Assembly (NCBI RefSeq): GCF_017834145.1
Contig: NZ_JAFIDA010000001.1
Coordinates: 1,240,001 to 1,304,000, forward strand
Direction: 5' to 3'
Length of the DNA stretch: 64,000 bases
Source: Leucobacter exalbidus
GTDB lineage: Bacteria > Actinomycetota > Actinomycetes > Actinomycetales > Microbacteriaceae
Shown here one piece after another: positions 1 to 7,579 of the stretch. Numbering within the stretch: the stretch's first letter is position 1; the number at the start of each line of letters is the position of its first letter. Under the pieces are notes generated by a model. It searched no databases, had not been told where the DNA came from, and saw only the letters and a program-made list of their open reading frames with translations. The translations under genes were made by a program, and so were the position numbers.

Positions 1-495
1 GGCGATGCCGAGCAGCCCTGCGCCCACGAGGTAGGGGGTGGGGTGGGGTTTGGTGTGGGCGACGTCGTCTGCGGTGACGAAGTGGGCGAACATGCTGAAG
101 TCGAGCTGCGCGGTGATCACATCGACCCAGCGCTTCGTGGAGCTGGTGACGAGGGCGAGGGGAATGCCCGCCCGGGCAAAGTCGGTGAGCAGGGCTTCGG
201 CGCCCGGGCGCCACTGGACGCTGTCTGCGAAGGCCCCCAGCGTCATGCTTTCGAAGAGCTCGCCAAGCGCGGCCGGCGAGTGGGTGAGCCCATACGCGTT
301 GATGAGAAGATCGCTCGCCTGTTCGAGGGTGGCGCCTTCGAGGCTGGCGACGGTGTGATCGTCAACGGTGTGGCCGAGCTGGTGCATGCCCCGGCTGATC
401 GCGTCGAGCCAGGCACGTTCGGTATCGACGAGGGTGCCGTCGAGATCGCACAGCACGGCGAGGGGGTGCGGGGACGGCGTAGATGTGTCGTTCAT
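1..495 (-). CDS. HAD-superfamily hydrolase (beta-phosphoglucomutase/phosphatase type), C-terminus outside window
   Basis: Reading from ATG at 493-495 on the minus strand, 165 codons are open to the window edge, so the C-terminus is missing. The N-terminus has HAD motif I, DLDGTLVDTE, with Asp17 and Asp19 as expected nucleophile and acid/base. A helical cap follows, then motif II LVTSSTKRW and motif III lysine in HTKPHPTPY. This is the subfamily I layout of phosphatases and phosphoglucomutases acting on small phosphorylated substrates in the cytosol; the substrate cannot be told. It is divergent from the GntR regulator 110-145 bp away, which may control it. The family call is firm. Confidence 0.85.
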   Translation of the reverse strand, partial: MNDTSTPSPHPLAVLCDLDGTLVDTERAWLDAISRGMHQLGHTVDDHTVASLEGATLEQASDLLINAYGLTHSPAALGELFESMTLGAFADSVQWRPGAEALLTDFARAGIPLALVTSSTKRWVDVITAQLDFSMFAHFVTADDVAHTKPHPTPYLVGAGLLGIA

Positions 496-549
496 TGAAA
501 CATTACCTCGCAGCCGAGTGGCCCGAGAGCCACGTGTGGGTGAACGCCG

Positions 550-575
550 ATTGAACGTTTCGCGCGGGGTTCAAT
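550..575. promoter_or_regulatory. Inverted repeat between HAD and GntR genes (candidate operator)
   Basis: A perfect 7-bp inverted repeat, ATTGAAC at 550-556 and GTTCAAT at 569-575 with a 12-bp spacer, lies in the divergent gap between the HAD gene and the GntR regulator. GntR-family proteins often bind such dyads in their own promoter. Only position and symmetry support this. Confidence 0.35.
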
Positions 576-638
576 GCTGGCGCGAACGAGTGCGCACGGC
601 GGTCTATGTCGTGTCCTTTCGGCCCATACGCTGGGTGG

Positions 639-1400
639 GTGACCCCAGTGAAATCCCGCCACGTGCACCGTGATGTGCAGCGTGATCTGCTCGCCCGCAT
701 TATCGACGGGGAGTTTGCGCCAGGTACTGCGCTGCCCGCTGAGCTGCGGCTGGCCGAGCACTATGGGGTCGCCCGGGGCACGGTACGCAATGCGTTGGCC
801 GGGCTCGAAGATCGGGGGCTTGTGTCGCCGGTGCAGGGGGCGGGGTGGATCGTGCAGTCGACCCGCCACACGCAGTCATTTGCTGAGCTGCGCTCGTTTG
901 CGCAGTGGGCGCGTAGTAAGGGGATGGCTCCGGGAGGGTTGGTGCATGAGTCGATTGCTGGCGAGGCCACCGCGAGTGAGGCACGCAACCTGCGGGTCGC
1001 GCCTCGCAGCCCGGTGCTACGGGTGACCCGGCTGCGCACCCTCGATGGTCGCACCGTGATGCTTGAGCGCACCACCTACCCCGAGTGGATTGCCGAGCGC
1101 ATCGGTCAGCTGCCCGCCGCTGAGTCGTCGGTGGTTGATGCGTTGCGCACCCAGTTTGGGGTGGCCACGGCACACGCCGATCACGCCATTGATGCGGTGC
1201 CCGCCTCGAGCGCTGACGGTGCGCTGCTGGGGGTGCGCCGGTCAAGCCCGCTGTTGCGGGTGCGCCGCACGAGCTTCACGGGTAGCGGGCTCCCCGTTGA
1301 GTACGGCGAAGACAGGTATCTGCCCGATACGGTCACGTTTCAGGTGCAGGCGTCGGCCGCGAGCAATCCGCTCACGCGCACCGAGTTCTCGTCGCGGTAG
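639..1400 (+). CDS. GntR-family transcriptional regulator with UTRA ligand domain
   Basis: A cytosolic one-component regulator. Residues about 5-70 form the winged helix typical of GntR (AELRLAEHYGVARGTVRNAL, then a wing ending GAGWIVQ). Residues about 85-245 match a UTRA/HutC-type effector domain, with the usual LERTTYPEW and LPVEYGEDRYLPD segments. I chose GTG at 639 because HutC-type proteins have a short lead before the helix-turn-helix. An in-frame ATG at 606 and a GTG at 648 are alternatives. It is divergent from the HAD gene, with a dyad at 550-575 between them, so autoregulation and control of the phosphatase are likely. The effector is unknown. Confidence 0.85.
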   Translation: MTPVKSRHVHRDVQRDLLARIIDGEFAPGTALPAELRLAEHYGVARGTVRNALAGLEDRGLVSPVQGAGWIVQSTRHTQSFAELRSFAQWARSKGMAPGGLVHESIAGEATASEARNLRVAPRSPVLRVTRLRTLDGRTVMLERTTYPEWIAERIGQLPAAESSVVDALRTQFGVATAHADHAIDAVPASSADGALLGVRRSSPLLRVRRTSFTGSGLPVEYGEDRYLPDTVTFQVQASAASNPLTRTEFSSR

Positions 1401-1454
1401 CGGCGCTCAAAACCCGCCAGTGTGCTTACGCTCACCCCGTGTTATCTTCGGGGC

Positions 1455-2030
1455 ATGCACTCTGACGCAGACGCACCATCTGATGCCGGTGAGCGCTATG
1501 CGTTCGCCACGTTCACGATGCCCACGCCAGATGGTGCGTTCACGGTGATCACCTCGGCGTACGGTGTGCTCGCCTCGGGGTGGACCCCCGACTTTGCAAC
1601 ACTGCTGCCCCTGGTGCATCAGACACTGCGCCCACAGCCGGCAGACGTGTACGCGCTCGCGCCGACCGAGCTCGAATCAAGCACAGTGTGGCCCGTCGCC
1701 GTCGAGGCGCAGGCCGCGGTCACCGCCTATTATGCCGGTGACACGTCGGCGCCCGGCCGCGTCCCCACGATTCAGGCCTCGGGCCCGTTTCGTGAGCACG
1801 CGTGGGAGGTGCTTCGCGAGGTGCCCCCCGGCTCCACCGTCACCTACACCGAGTACGCGCAGCGCTCGGGCCGCCCGAAGGCCGTGCGCGCGGCGGCGAG
1901 CGCGTGCGCGATGAACGCGGCGGCGCTGTTTGTGCCGTGCCACCGGGTGCTGCGCAGCGACGGTTCACTCGGCGGGTTTCGGTACGGCCTCGCGGTCAAG
2001 CAGAGCCTGCTCGGCCGCGAGCAAGCGTAA
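1455..2030 (+). CDS. ogt: Methylated-DNA--[protein]-cysteine S-methyltransferase
   Basis: A DNA repair suicide enzyme that moves the alkyl group from O6-alkylguanine to its own cysteine. The diagnostic PCHRV motif is present with the acceptor Cys at about residue 162 (numbered from ATG 1455). It is preceded by the helix-turn-helix SGRPKAVRAAASACAMN, whose Arg flips the base. The conserved VPPGSTVTYTEYA segment is also there. Length (191 aa) fits the Ogt/MGMT family. A GTG at 1422 is an upstream in-frame alternative, but ATG 1455 is the more likely start. It is a single gene between the regulator and the amidohydrolase. No Ada-type regulatory domain is fused. Confidence 0.92.
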   Translation: MHSDADAPSDAGERYAFATFTMPTPDGAFTVITSAYGVLASGWTPDFATLLPLVHQTLRPQPADVYALAPTELESSTVWPVAVEAQAAVTAYYAGDTSAPGRVPTIQASGPFREHAWEVLREVPPGSTVTYTEYAQRSGRPKAVRAAASACAMNAAALFVPCHRVLRSDGSLGGFRYGLAVKQSLLGREQA

Positions 2031-2181
2031 TAGGCGCCAGATGCCACCATCCAGCGGCCAGCGCACAACAGCCAGCGCACCGTTCACCGGTCGGGGGCGC
2101 CAATATCCGCGACACATGTTCACGCGATCCGGTGCTTTCAGATAGCTTAGGAAGCACCACACCGCCGTTGGAAGGATCCTC

Positions 2182-3417
2182 ATGGATGACGCTCGCATGC
2201 AAGGCCTCGCTGATATCTACCAAGATTTGCACGCCCACCCCGAGCTGAGTTTTGCCGAGGTGCGCACCGCCGCCATCGTCGCGGCGCAACTGCGTGAGCT
2301 GGGCTATGAGGTCACCGAGCAGGTGGGCGGCACCGGAGTGGTCGGGGTGCTTGAGCGCGGCGAAGGCCCCACCGTGCTGCTGCGTGCTGACATGGACGGC
2401 CTGCCCGTGCGTGAGGAGACCGGGCTGCCCTACGCGAGCGAGGTCGTCGGTATCGGCGATAACGACCAAGAGGTGCCGGTGATGCACGCGTGCGGGCACG
2501 ATATGCACACGACTGCCCTGTTGGGAGCGTGCGCGCAGCTCGCTTCGCAGGATGATTGGCAGGGCCGCATTCTGGCCGTGTTCCAGCCTGCTGAAGAGAA
2601 GGGTGCAGGCGCCCGCGCCATGGTCGATGACGGCCTGTTCACTCGCTTCGGCACCCCCGCAGTGGTGCTCGGCCAGCATGTCGCCCCGCTGCCCGCTGGC
2701 GCGATCGGGCTGCGCAGTGGGCCGGCGTTTGCCGCCTCCGATAGCTTGCGCATCACCCTCTACGGCAAGGGCGGCCACGGGTCACGCCCCGAAACCACCG
2801 TCGACCCCATCGTGCTCGCCGCCGCAGTGGTGCTGCGCCTGCAGACGATCGTGTCTCGTGAGATCGCCGGCACCGAGACCGTCGTGCTCACAATCGGGTC
2901 GATTCACGCGGGCCTCGCCAGCAACATCATTCCCGAGAGCGCCGAGCTGCAGCTCAGCATTCGCACGTTCTCGGCCGATGTTCGCACCCAGGTGCTCGCC
3001 GCGGTTGAGCGCATCGTGCGCGGCGAGGCCCTCACCGCCGGCGCCGAGCGTGAGCCCCTCATCGAGTCGCTGCACTCGTTCCCCGCGGTCGTCAACGATG
3101 CGGCGGCCGTAGGAGTGCTGCGTGAATCGTTCGCCACGCACCTCGAACGGGTGATGGTCGTCGACCCCGGCGTCGTCACCGGCAGCGAAGACGTGGGCAT
3201 CCTCGCACAAGAGGCGGGCGCCCCCTGTGCCTACTGGATCTTGGGCGGAGCCAACCCGGCCCTGTTCGCTGGGCTCACCTCGATCACCGAGATCGCGGCC
3301 CGCGTGGGCGAGCAGCCCTCCAACCATTCCCCGCAGTACGCCCCCGTGATTCGCCCCACGCTCGATATTGGCGTGCGGGCGCTCGAGACGGCGGCGCGCG
3401 CCTGGCTCACGAAGTAA
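2182..3417 (+). CDS. M20D-family amidohydrolase (N-acyl/IAA-amino acid/hippurate hydrolase type)
   Basis: A 411-residue metal-dependent amidohydrolase that cleaves N-acyl amino acids or related amides in the cytosol. Metal-ligand and catalytic signatures are intact: MHACGHDMHTT (Cys104, His106), QPAEEKGAG (Glu138-Glu139), and GKGGHGSRPE in the dimerisation insertion. Near the C-terminus are TGSEDVG and NHSPQYAP. The order matches peptidase family M20 subfamily D, whose members include hippuricase, IAA-conjugate hydrolase and N-acetyl-diaminopimelate deacetylase-like enzymes. A GGAAGGA ribosome site precedes ATG 2182. A short inverted repeat (GGTGCTT 2131-2137, AAGCACC 2152-2158) lies upstream. 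The exact substrate is not predictable. Confidence 0.9.
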   Translation: MDDARMQGLADIYQDLHAHPELSFAEVRTAAIVAAQLRELGYEVTEQVGGTGVVGVLERGEGPTVLLRADMDGLPVREETGLPYASEVVGIGDNDQEVPVMHACGHDMHTTALLGACAQLASQDDWQGRILAVFQPAEEKGAGARAMVDDGLFTRFGTPAVVLGQHVAPLPAGAIGLRSGPAFAASDSLRITLYGKGGHGSRPETTVDPIVLAAAVVLRLQTIVSREIAGTETVVLTIGSIHAGLASNIIPESAELQLSIRTFSADVRTQVLAAVERIVRGEALTAGAEREPLIESLHSFPAVVNDAAAVGVLRESFATHLERVMVVDPGVVTGSEDVGILAQEAGAPCAYWILGGANPALFAGLTSITEIAARVGEQPSNHSPQYAPVIRPTLDIGVRALETAARAWLTK

Positions 3418-3424
3418 CCGCGCG

Positions 3425-3847
3425 CTAGTCCCCCGCCGGGCGCTGCCGCAGCTTCTTCGTGGCCGAGCGCTGCGTCTTGGCGGCGAGGTGCCGCCGCTTC
3501 GATCCCCGCGTGGGTTTCGTGGCGCGGCGCTTCGGCCCGTCGGGCGCGAGCGCGTCACCGACGAGAGCCGCGAGTTTTGCGAGCGCGACCTCGCGGTTAC
3601 GCAGCTGCGACCGCTGCGCCGACGACGTCACCGTGATGGTGCCCGCGACGAGCCGGCGCTCAAGCTTCTCGAGCAGCCGCTCGCGCTGCGCGTCAGTAAG
3701 CGCGGCCGACTCGGCAATGTTCCAGCTCAGCTCAACCCGGCTGTCTGAGGTGTTGACGTGCTGCCCGCCGGGCCCCGACGACCGCGAAAATCGCCATCCC
3801 AGCTCACCCGCCGAAATGGTCACCACCCCAGGCACCTCAAGATCCAT
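3425..3847 (-). CDS. arfB: Alternative ribosome-rescue factor ArfB (GGQ peptidyl-tRNA hydrolase)
   Basis: A 140-residue release-factor-like protein that hydrolyses peptidyl-tRNA on stalled ribosomes. It shows the GPGGQHVN segment (GGQ at residues 27-29), whose Gln positions water in the peptidyl-transferase centre. It has no codon-recognition domain. The C-terminal tail, about residues 100-140, is strongly basic (KRRATKP, KRRHLAAKTQ, KKLRQR), as needed for insertion into an empty mRNA channel. It converges with the amidohydrolase (7-bp gap) and is monocistronic. Length and motif leave little doubt. Confidence 0.93.
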   Translation of the reverse strand: MDLEVPGVVTISAGELGWRFSRSSGPGGQHVNTSDSRVELSWNIAESAALTDAQRERLLEKLERRLVAGTITVTSSAQRSQLRNREVALAKLAALVGDALAPDGPKRRATKPTRGSKRRHLAAKTQRSATKKLRQRPAGD

Positions 3848-3956
3848 GCTCTAAGGGTGCCACGAATGCTGGCGCGCCACGTACCACGGGCCAAAGCTGC
3901 TCCGGATCGCCCCACCCCGCCCCGTGCGCACCCGAGGGCCGGTGTACGTGGAACAG

Positions 3957-5219
3957 CTACAGCAGCAACCAGCCGAGCAGCCCGGCCGCGATCACCACGG
4001 CCCACGCCGGGCATTTCCAGGCGGTAAGTGCCACGAACGCGGCGGCCGCGAGCACGAGCGTGGGGATGCCCGTGATGCCGGTGGTGAAGACGGGCGTGTA
4101 GAGCGCAGCCGCCAGAATACCGACGACGCCGGCGTTCACCCCCATCAGTGCACGCTGCGCCAGCGGCAGCGTGCGAATGCGATCCCAAAACGGCAGCACC
4201 CCCACCACGAGCAGCCCGGCGGGCAGGAAGATCGCGACGAGCGCGATCGCCGCCCCAAGCACCCCCGTGGGGCCCTCGGTCGCGACCCCGCCGAGGAACG
4301 CCGCGAAGGTAAACAGCGGGCCGGGCACGGCTTGGGCGGCACCGTATCCGGCGAGAAACGCTTCGGGGGTGACGAGCCCGGTGCCCACGGTGTCAGCTTC
4401 AAGCAGGGGCAGCACGACGTGGCCACCGCCGAACACGAGCGCGCCCGCGCGGGCGAACACGTTGAAGAGGCCCAGCGCGGCGTTACCCGTCGCGTGGGCG
4501 GCGAGCGGCAACACCGTGAGCAGCGCGGCAAACGCGGCGAGGCAGCTGATCGCGAGAGCCTTGGGCACCCGCACCGCGAATGGTTGCGGTGCGGGTGACG
4601 CAGCGGGCTGCGGCGCCTCGTGTGGGGAGGCAGTTGATGGGGAAGGTGCAGGCGGGAGGCGATCCGGGGCACGCAGCCAGATCAGCCCCGCAATACCGGC
4701 CGCAATGATCGCCGCGACCTGCGCGAGCACGCCGGGCACCAGCAGCACGATCGCGAGGCTGACGACCGCGATCGTGGCCCGCTGCGCATCGGGCGTGAGC
4801 GACTTCGCCATGCCGAGCACCGCGTGGGCGACGACGGCGACGGCCGCGGCCTGCAACCCAAGGATCCAGCCGGCGTCAGACAGATCTCCGAGCGCGGTGA
4901 CGCCGTAGGCAAACAGCAGCAGCAGCATCGCCGAGGGCAGCGTGAACGCAACCCAGGCAGCGATCAGGCCGCGCAGCCCCGCGCGCTGCAGCCCGAGCGC
5001 CATGCCCACCTGGCTCGATGCCGGGCCAGGCAGAAACTGGCAGAGCGCGACGAGATCAGCGTAGGCACGATCGTCGAGCCATTTGCGGCGCTCAACAAAG
5101 GTCTCTCTGAAGTAGCCCAGGTGCGCGACGGGGCCGCCGAACGCGGTCACCCCGAGCTTCAGAAATGCCCAAAAGACCTCGGTAGCGGTGCCGGGATGGG
5201 ACGAACGAACTTCAGTCAT
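3957..5219 (-). CDS. chrA: Chromate transporter (CHR family, bidomain long form)
   Basis: A 420-residue inner-membrane protein with two homologous CHR halves, the usual long-form ChrA arrangement for proton-linked chromate efflux. The N-half contains FLKLGVTAFGGPVAHLGYF and CQFLPGPASSQVGM. The C-half repeats this as FNVFARAGALVFGGGHVVLP and QAVPGPLFTFAAFLGG. A proline/alanine-rich cytosolic linker separates them. An upstream GTG-initiated frame is open, but ATG 5219 is preceded by AGGAAGG and begins right at the family domain, so I use it. It is divergent from the LAXTG surface protein with a perfect palindrome between them. The substrate could also be another oxyanion. Confidence 0.9.
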   Translation of the reverse strand: MTEVRSSHPGTATEVFWAFLKLGVTAFGGPVAHLGYFRETFVERRKWLDDRAYADLVALCQFLPGPASSQVGMALGLQRAGLRGLIAAWVAFTLPSAMLLLLFAYGVTALGDLSDAGWILGLQAAAVAVVAHAVLGMAKSLTPDAQRATIAVVSLAIVLLVPGVLAQVAAIIAAGIAGLIWLRAPDRLPPAPSPSTASPHEAPQPAASPAPQPFAVRVPKALAISCLAAFAALLTVLPLAAHATGNAALGLFNVFARAGALVFGGGHVVLPLLEADTVGTGLVTPEAFLAGYGAAQAVPGPLFTFAAFLGGVATEGPTGVLGAAIALVAIFLPAGLLVVGVLPFWDRIRTLPLAQRALMGVNAGVVGILAAALYTPVFTTGITGIPTLVLAAAAFVALTAWKCPAWAVVIAAGLLGWLLL

Positions 5220-5318
5220 CCTTCCTATGTTCGCGGGTGAACGCGGCCGCGGCAAGCGCGGCGCGGTGAACAGCGAGCGAACGCTGGTCGATTGGGCAAC
5301 ATCAAGCGGTGGCATGGG

Positions 5319-5338
5319 TTGGGGACCTAGGTCCCCTG
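5319..5338. promoter_or_regulatory. DosR/NarL-type palindromic operator candidate
   Basis: GGGGACCTAGGTCCCC (5321-5336) is a perfect 16-bp palindrome. With flanking TT it matches 16 of 20 positions of the mycobacterial DosR box (TTSGGGACTWWAGTCCCSAA). It lies 66 bp upstream of GTG 5402 and 102 bp upstream of chrA. Binding by a LuxR/NarL-family response regulator is inferred from the dyad; no such regulator gene is adjacent. Confidence 0.5.
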
Positions 5339-5401
5339 TGGTTTTGCCGTGCCCTGCGTACCGTTAAAGGGTTACTAGCAAACCATGGGGGTTTATTTAT
5401 C

Positions 5402-6457
5402 GTGCGTCAACCACTTCTCACCGGGCTGGCAGCTGCTGCCGCGCTGACACTCATTGTGGGGGCTCCGGCGCTCGCCGACGATGCCCCGGGCGAGGGCGCC
5501 GATGCGGCCGCCGAGCCCACCGTGACCTCGTTCAGCGTGCCCGCTGATCTTGCCATCGATATTCCGTACGACGTACCTGAGTGGGGTGACTCGGGCAGCC
5601 TCACCGGCTCGGGCCTCACCTACGAGACGCCAACGTACCCCATCGCACCCGAGTATGACGGCAATGCTGCGCACCAAACGTTTGCGATGACCGCCGTCGC
5701 GGCCGAGGGTTGCGTGCGCACCGTTGACAGCTTTAACTTCGCATACACGCTCGCCACCTATAACTACATGGATCTGGGCTTCGACTCGATTCCCATCTCC
5801 GGCGGCATCGCGACCGGCACACCATTGACAGCCCCGCTGGCAGATCACTTCGCAGCGCCGTACACCGACGGTCTCACGATGCTTCCGCTCGTCAACGATC
5901 AGGTCACCACCACAGGTGACGGCCACGTGCACTTCGAAACCACGAAGGCCCATGTCGAGTTCGAAACGATGCGCCAAGACCCGGCCCCGCAGTCGGGCAC
6001 CATGTCCATCGACTACCCCACCGCGGTGGATACGGCCGCAGCTCGCGGCTACATCTCGGTGACGTCGCCGCTCTACGCCTCGTGGCTGATCACCGACGCC
6101 TCGTTCACGGTGACCGACACGTGCGCCGCGGTCACCCCGCCGGTCGTCGAGCCGCCAGTGGTTGAGCCGCCGGTAGTTGAGCCGCCCGTTGTCGAACCGC
6201 CCGTCGTCGAACCGCCAGTCGTTGGACCGCCGGTGGTAGTCGATCCTTCCGCCACGGTTCCGCCCGCGGTGACGACACCGACCGCTCCCCCGGTACAGCC
6301 GGTCGTCGCCCCGAAGACGATTCCCATGGCCAAGACGCTGGCCAATACCGGCGCCGCAGATGATGCTGCGGGTGCAGGCGTTGCCGCGCTGCTCCTGCTG
6401 GGGGCCGGAGCATCAGCGATCGCTTTTGCCCGTCGCCGGGCACAGCGCACCGCGTAA
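5402..6457 (+). CDS. LAXTG-anchored secreted surface protein with PPVVE stalk
   Basis: A 351-residue exported protein. Residues 1-28 form a signal peptide (VRQPLLTG, hydrophobic core, ALAD cleavage region). Residues about 30-240 are a beta-rich domain I do not recognise, with two cysteines likely disulfide-bonded (EGCVR and DTCAA). Residues 246-280 are seven PPVV(E/G/V) pentapeptides, a rigid wall-spanning stalk. LANTG (313-317) is followed by a hydrophobic helix and RRRAQR tail, the cell-wall sorting signal. LAXTG is the motif recognised by class E sortases of high-GC actinobacteria. GTG 5402 follows GGGGG and starts exactly at the signal peptide; longer in-frame starts would bury it. No sortase gene is in the window. 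Confidence 0.8.
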   Translation: MRQPLLTGLAAAAALTLIVGAPALADDAPGEGADAAAEPTVTSFSVPADLAIDIPYDVPEWGDSGSLTGSGLTYETPTYPIAPEYDGNAAHQTFAMTAVAAEGCVRTVDSFNFAYTLATYNYMDLGFDSIPISGGIATGTPLTAPLADHFAAPYTDGLTMLPLVNDQVTTTGDGHVHFETTKAHVEFETMRQDPAPQSGTMSIDYPTAVDTAAARGYISVTSPLYASWLITDASFTVTDTCAAVTPPVVEPPVVEPPVVEPPVVEPPVVEPPVVGPPVVVDPSATVPPAVTTPTAPPVQPVVAPKTIPMAKTLANTGAADDAAGAGVAALLLLGAGASAIAFARRRAQRTA

Positions 6458-6467
6458 CCGCTGAGAA

Positions 6468-6491
6468 GCTCAGGCGCTGAAAACCTGAGCA
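6468..6491 (+). terminator. Small hairpin after surface-protein gene
   Basis: GCTCAGG (6468-6474) pairs with CCTGAGC (6485-6491) around a 10-nt loop ten bases after the stop codon. It is weak alone and probably accessory to the stronger hairpin that follows. Confidence 0.4.
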
Positions 6492-6509
6492 GCTGCGCAT
6501 CTCAAAATG

Positions 6510-6548
6510 CCCGCTGAGGCACCCATGGAACGGGTGCCTCAGCGGGCG
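6510..6548. terminator. Bidirectional terminator between convergent genes
   Basis: A 16-bp perfect stem (6510-6525 with 6533-6548) and 7-nt loop sit between the convergent surface-protein and SDR genes. The downstream side reads GTTTGGT on the plus strand, and the upstream AAAA gives a T-tract on the minus strand, so it can serve both. Confidence 0.8.
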
Positions 6549-6572
6549 TTTGGTATCTAGCGGCTAGCGAGC

Positions 6573-7454
6573 CTACTTACGGCCGGTGAACTTCTCCATC
6601 GAGGAATACACGTTGAAGACCTTGTCGGCGACGAGATCCCACACCCTCGTGGGCAGCACACCGCGCAGCGCCATCGCGAGCTTCACCGTCCACGGCTTGG
6701 TGACCATGGGGGTACCCGCGATCATGCCTTCCCATGCAGCACGGGCCGCGCGCACCGGCGTCATGATCGGGGTGAGAAGCGGCCCGCGGGCCCCCTCGAA
6801 CATGCCCGTCGAGATGAAGCTCGGGCAAAACGTGGTGACCATGATGTGCCGGTTGCCCGTCTTCTCTAGCTCGAGGCGCAGCGATTCGCTCCACCCGATC
6901 AGCGCCCACTTCGATGACGCATACACGCTCATGTTGGGGTTCGCGAGGGTGCCGGCGGCCGACGCGATGTTGAGAATGCGCTTGGGTCGTGAGCGGTCGG
7001 CGATCATGTCGGGCAGCAGCGCTCGGGCGATCCACATCGGAGCGAGCGAGTTGACGCGCATCGTGAGCTCGATGTCGCGTTCGGGGTCATGCTCCCAAAA
7101 CAATGAACCGCGCACGATGCCCGCGTTGTTCACCAAAATATCGGGGGCGCCCAGCTCATCGCGGGTGCGCGCGGCTTCACGCGCGACCGCCTCTCGGTCG
7201 GCGATGTCGACGATGTAGGCGCGCACTCGCGTAGCGGGGTGCTGGGCTTCGAGTTCGGTGGCAAGCGTTTTAGCTCGTGCTGCGTCAACGTCCCACAATG
7301 CAATCGCAGCGGCTCCTTCTTTCGCGGCACGGCGGGCGTACAGTTCACCCATGCCGCGGGCGGCTCCCGTGATAAGTACGACGGCCCCCGCGGTGACGTT
7401 GCCGGGGGTGCGCTGCGACGGAGCGCTGGGATGAGACTTCGGCGTCTGGGTCAT
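6573..7454 (-). CDS. Short-chain dehydrogenase/reductase
   Basis: A 293-residue classical SDR oxidoreductase. The Rossmann motif TGAARGMG lies at residues 29-36. VNNAGI follows, and the active site has Ser in NIASAAG and YASSK (Tyr-x-x-x-Lys). An Asp at the end of beta-2 (WDVD) suggests NAD rather than NADP use. The C-terminus after the core (TPMVTKPWTVKLAMALRGVL) is longer than usual and amphipathic, as in lipid- or membrane-associated SDRs. ATG 7454 is preceded by GGAAGG, which an earlier GTG at 7463 would overlap. It is divergent from the DUF418 gene. The substrate is unknown. Confidence 0.88.
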   Translation of the reverse strand: MTQTPKSHPSAPSQRTPGNVTAGAVVLITGAARGMGELYARRAAKEGAAAIALWDVDAARAKTLATELEAQHPATRVRAYIVDIADREAVAREAARTRDELGAPDILVNNAGIVRGSLFWEHDPERDIELTMRVNSLAPMWIARALLPDMIADRSRPKRILNIASAAGTLANPNMSVYASSKWALIGWSESLRLELEKTGNRHIMVTTFCPSFISTGMFEGARGPLLTPIMTPVRAARAAWEGMIAGTPMVTKPWTVKLAMALRGVLPTRVWDLVADKVFNVYSSMEKFTGRK

Positions 7455-7579
7455 GCCTTCCACTCTAGTGAGGACCGCAAGTGGAACCGGTAAAGCAAGT
7501 AGGCCAGCAACGCATCGCTGTTAAGTTTTGTGTATCTTTTGTATTGAAGTCTCGCACAGAAAGTTGGGTGCCGTTACCC

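Noticed and set aside
5321..5336. 16-bp palindrome as a terminator
   Set aside because: It has no loop, no T-tract and lies between two divergent promoters, so an operator is more sensible.
6073..6450. Minus-strand open frame of Gly/Thr-rich repeats opposite the surface protein
   Set aside because: It mirrors the PPVVE codons on the other strand; the plus-strand gene has signal peptide and sorting motif.
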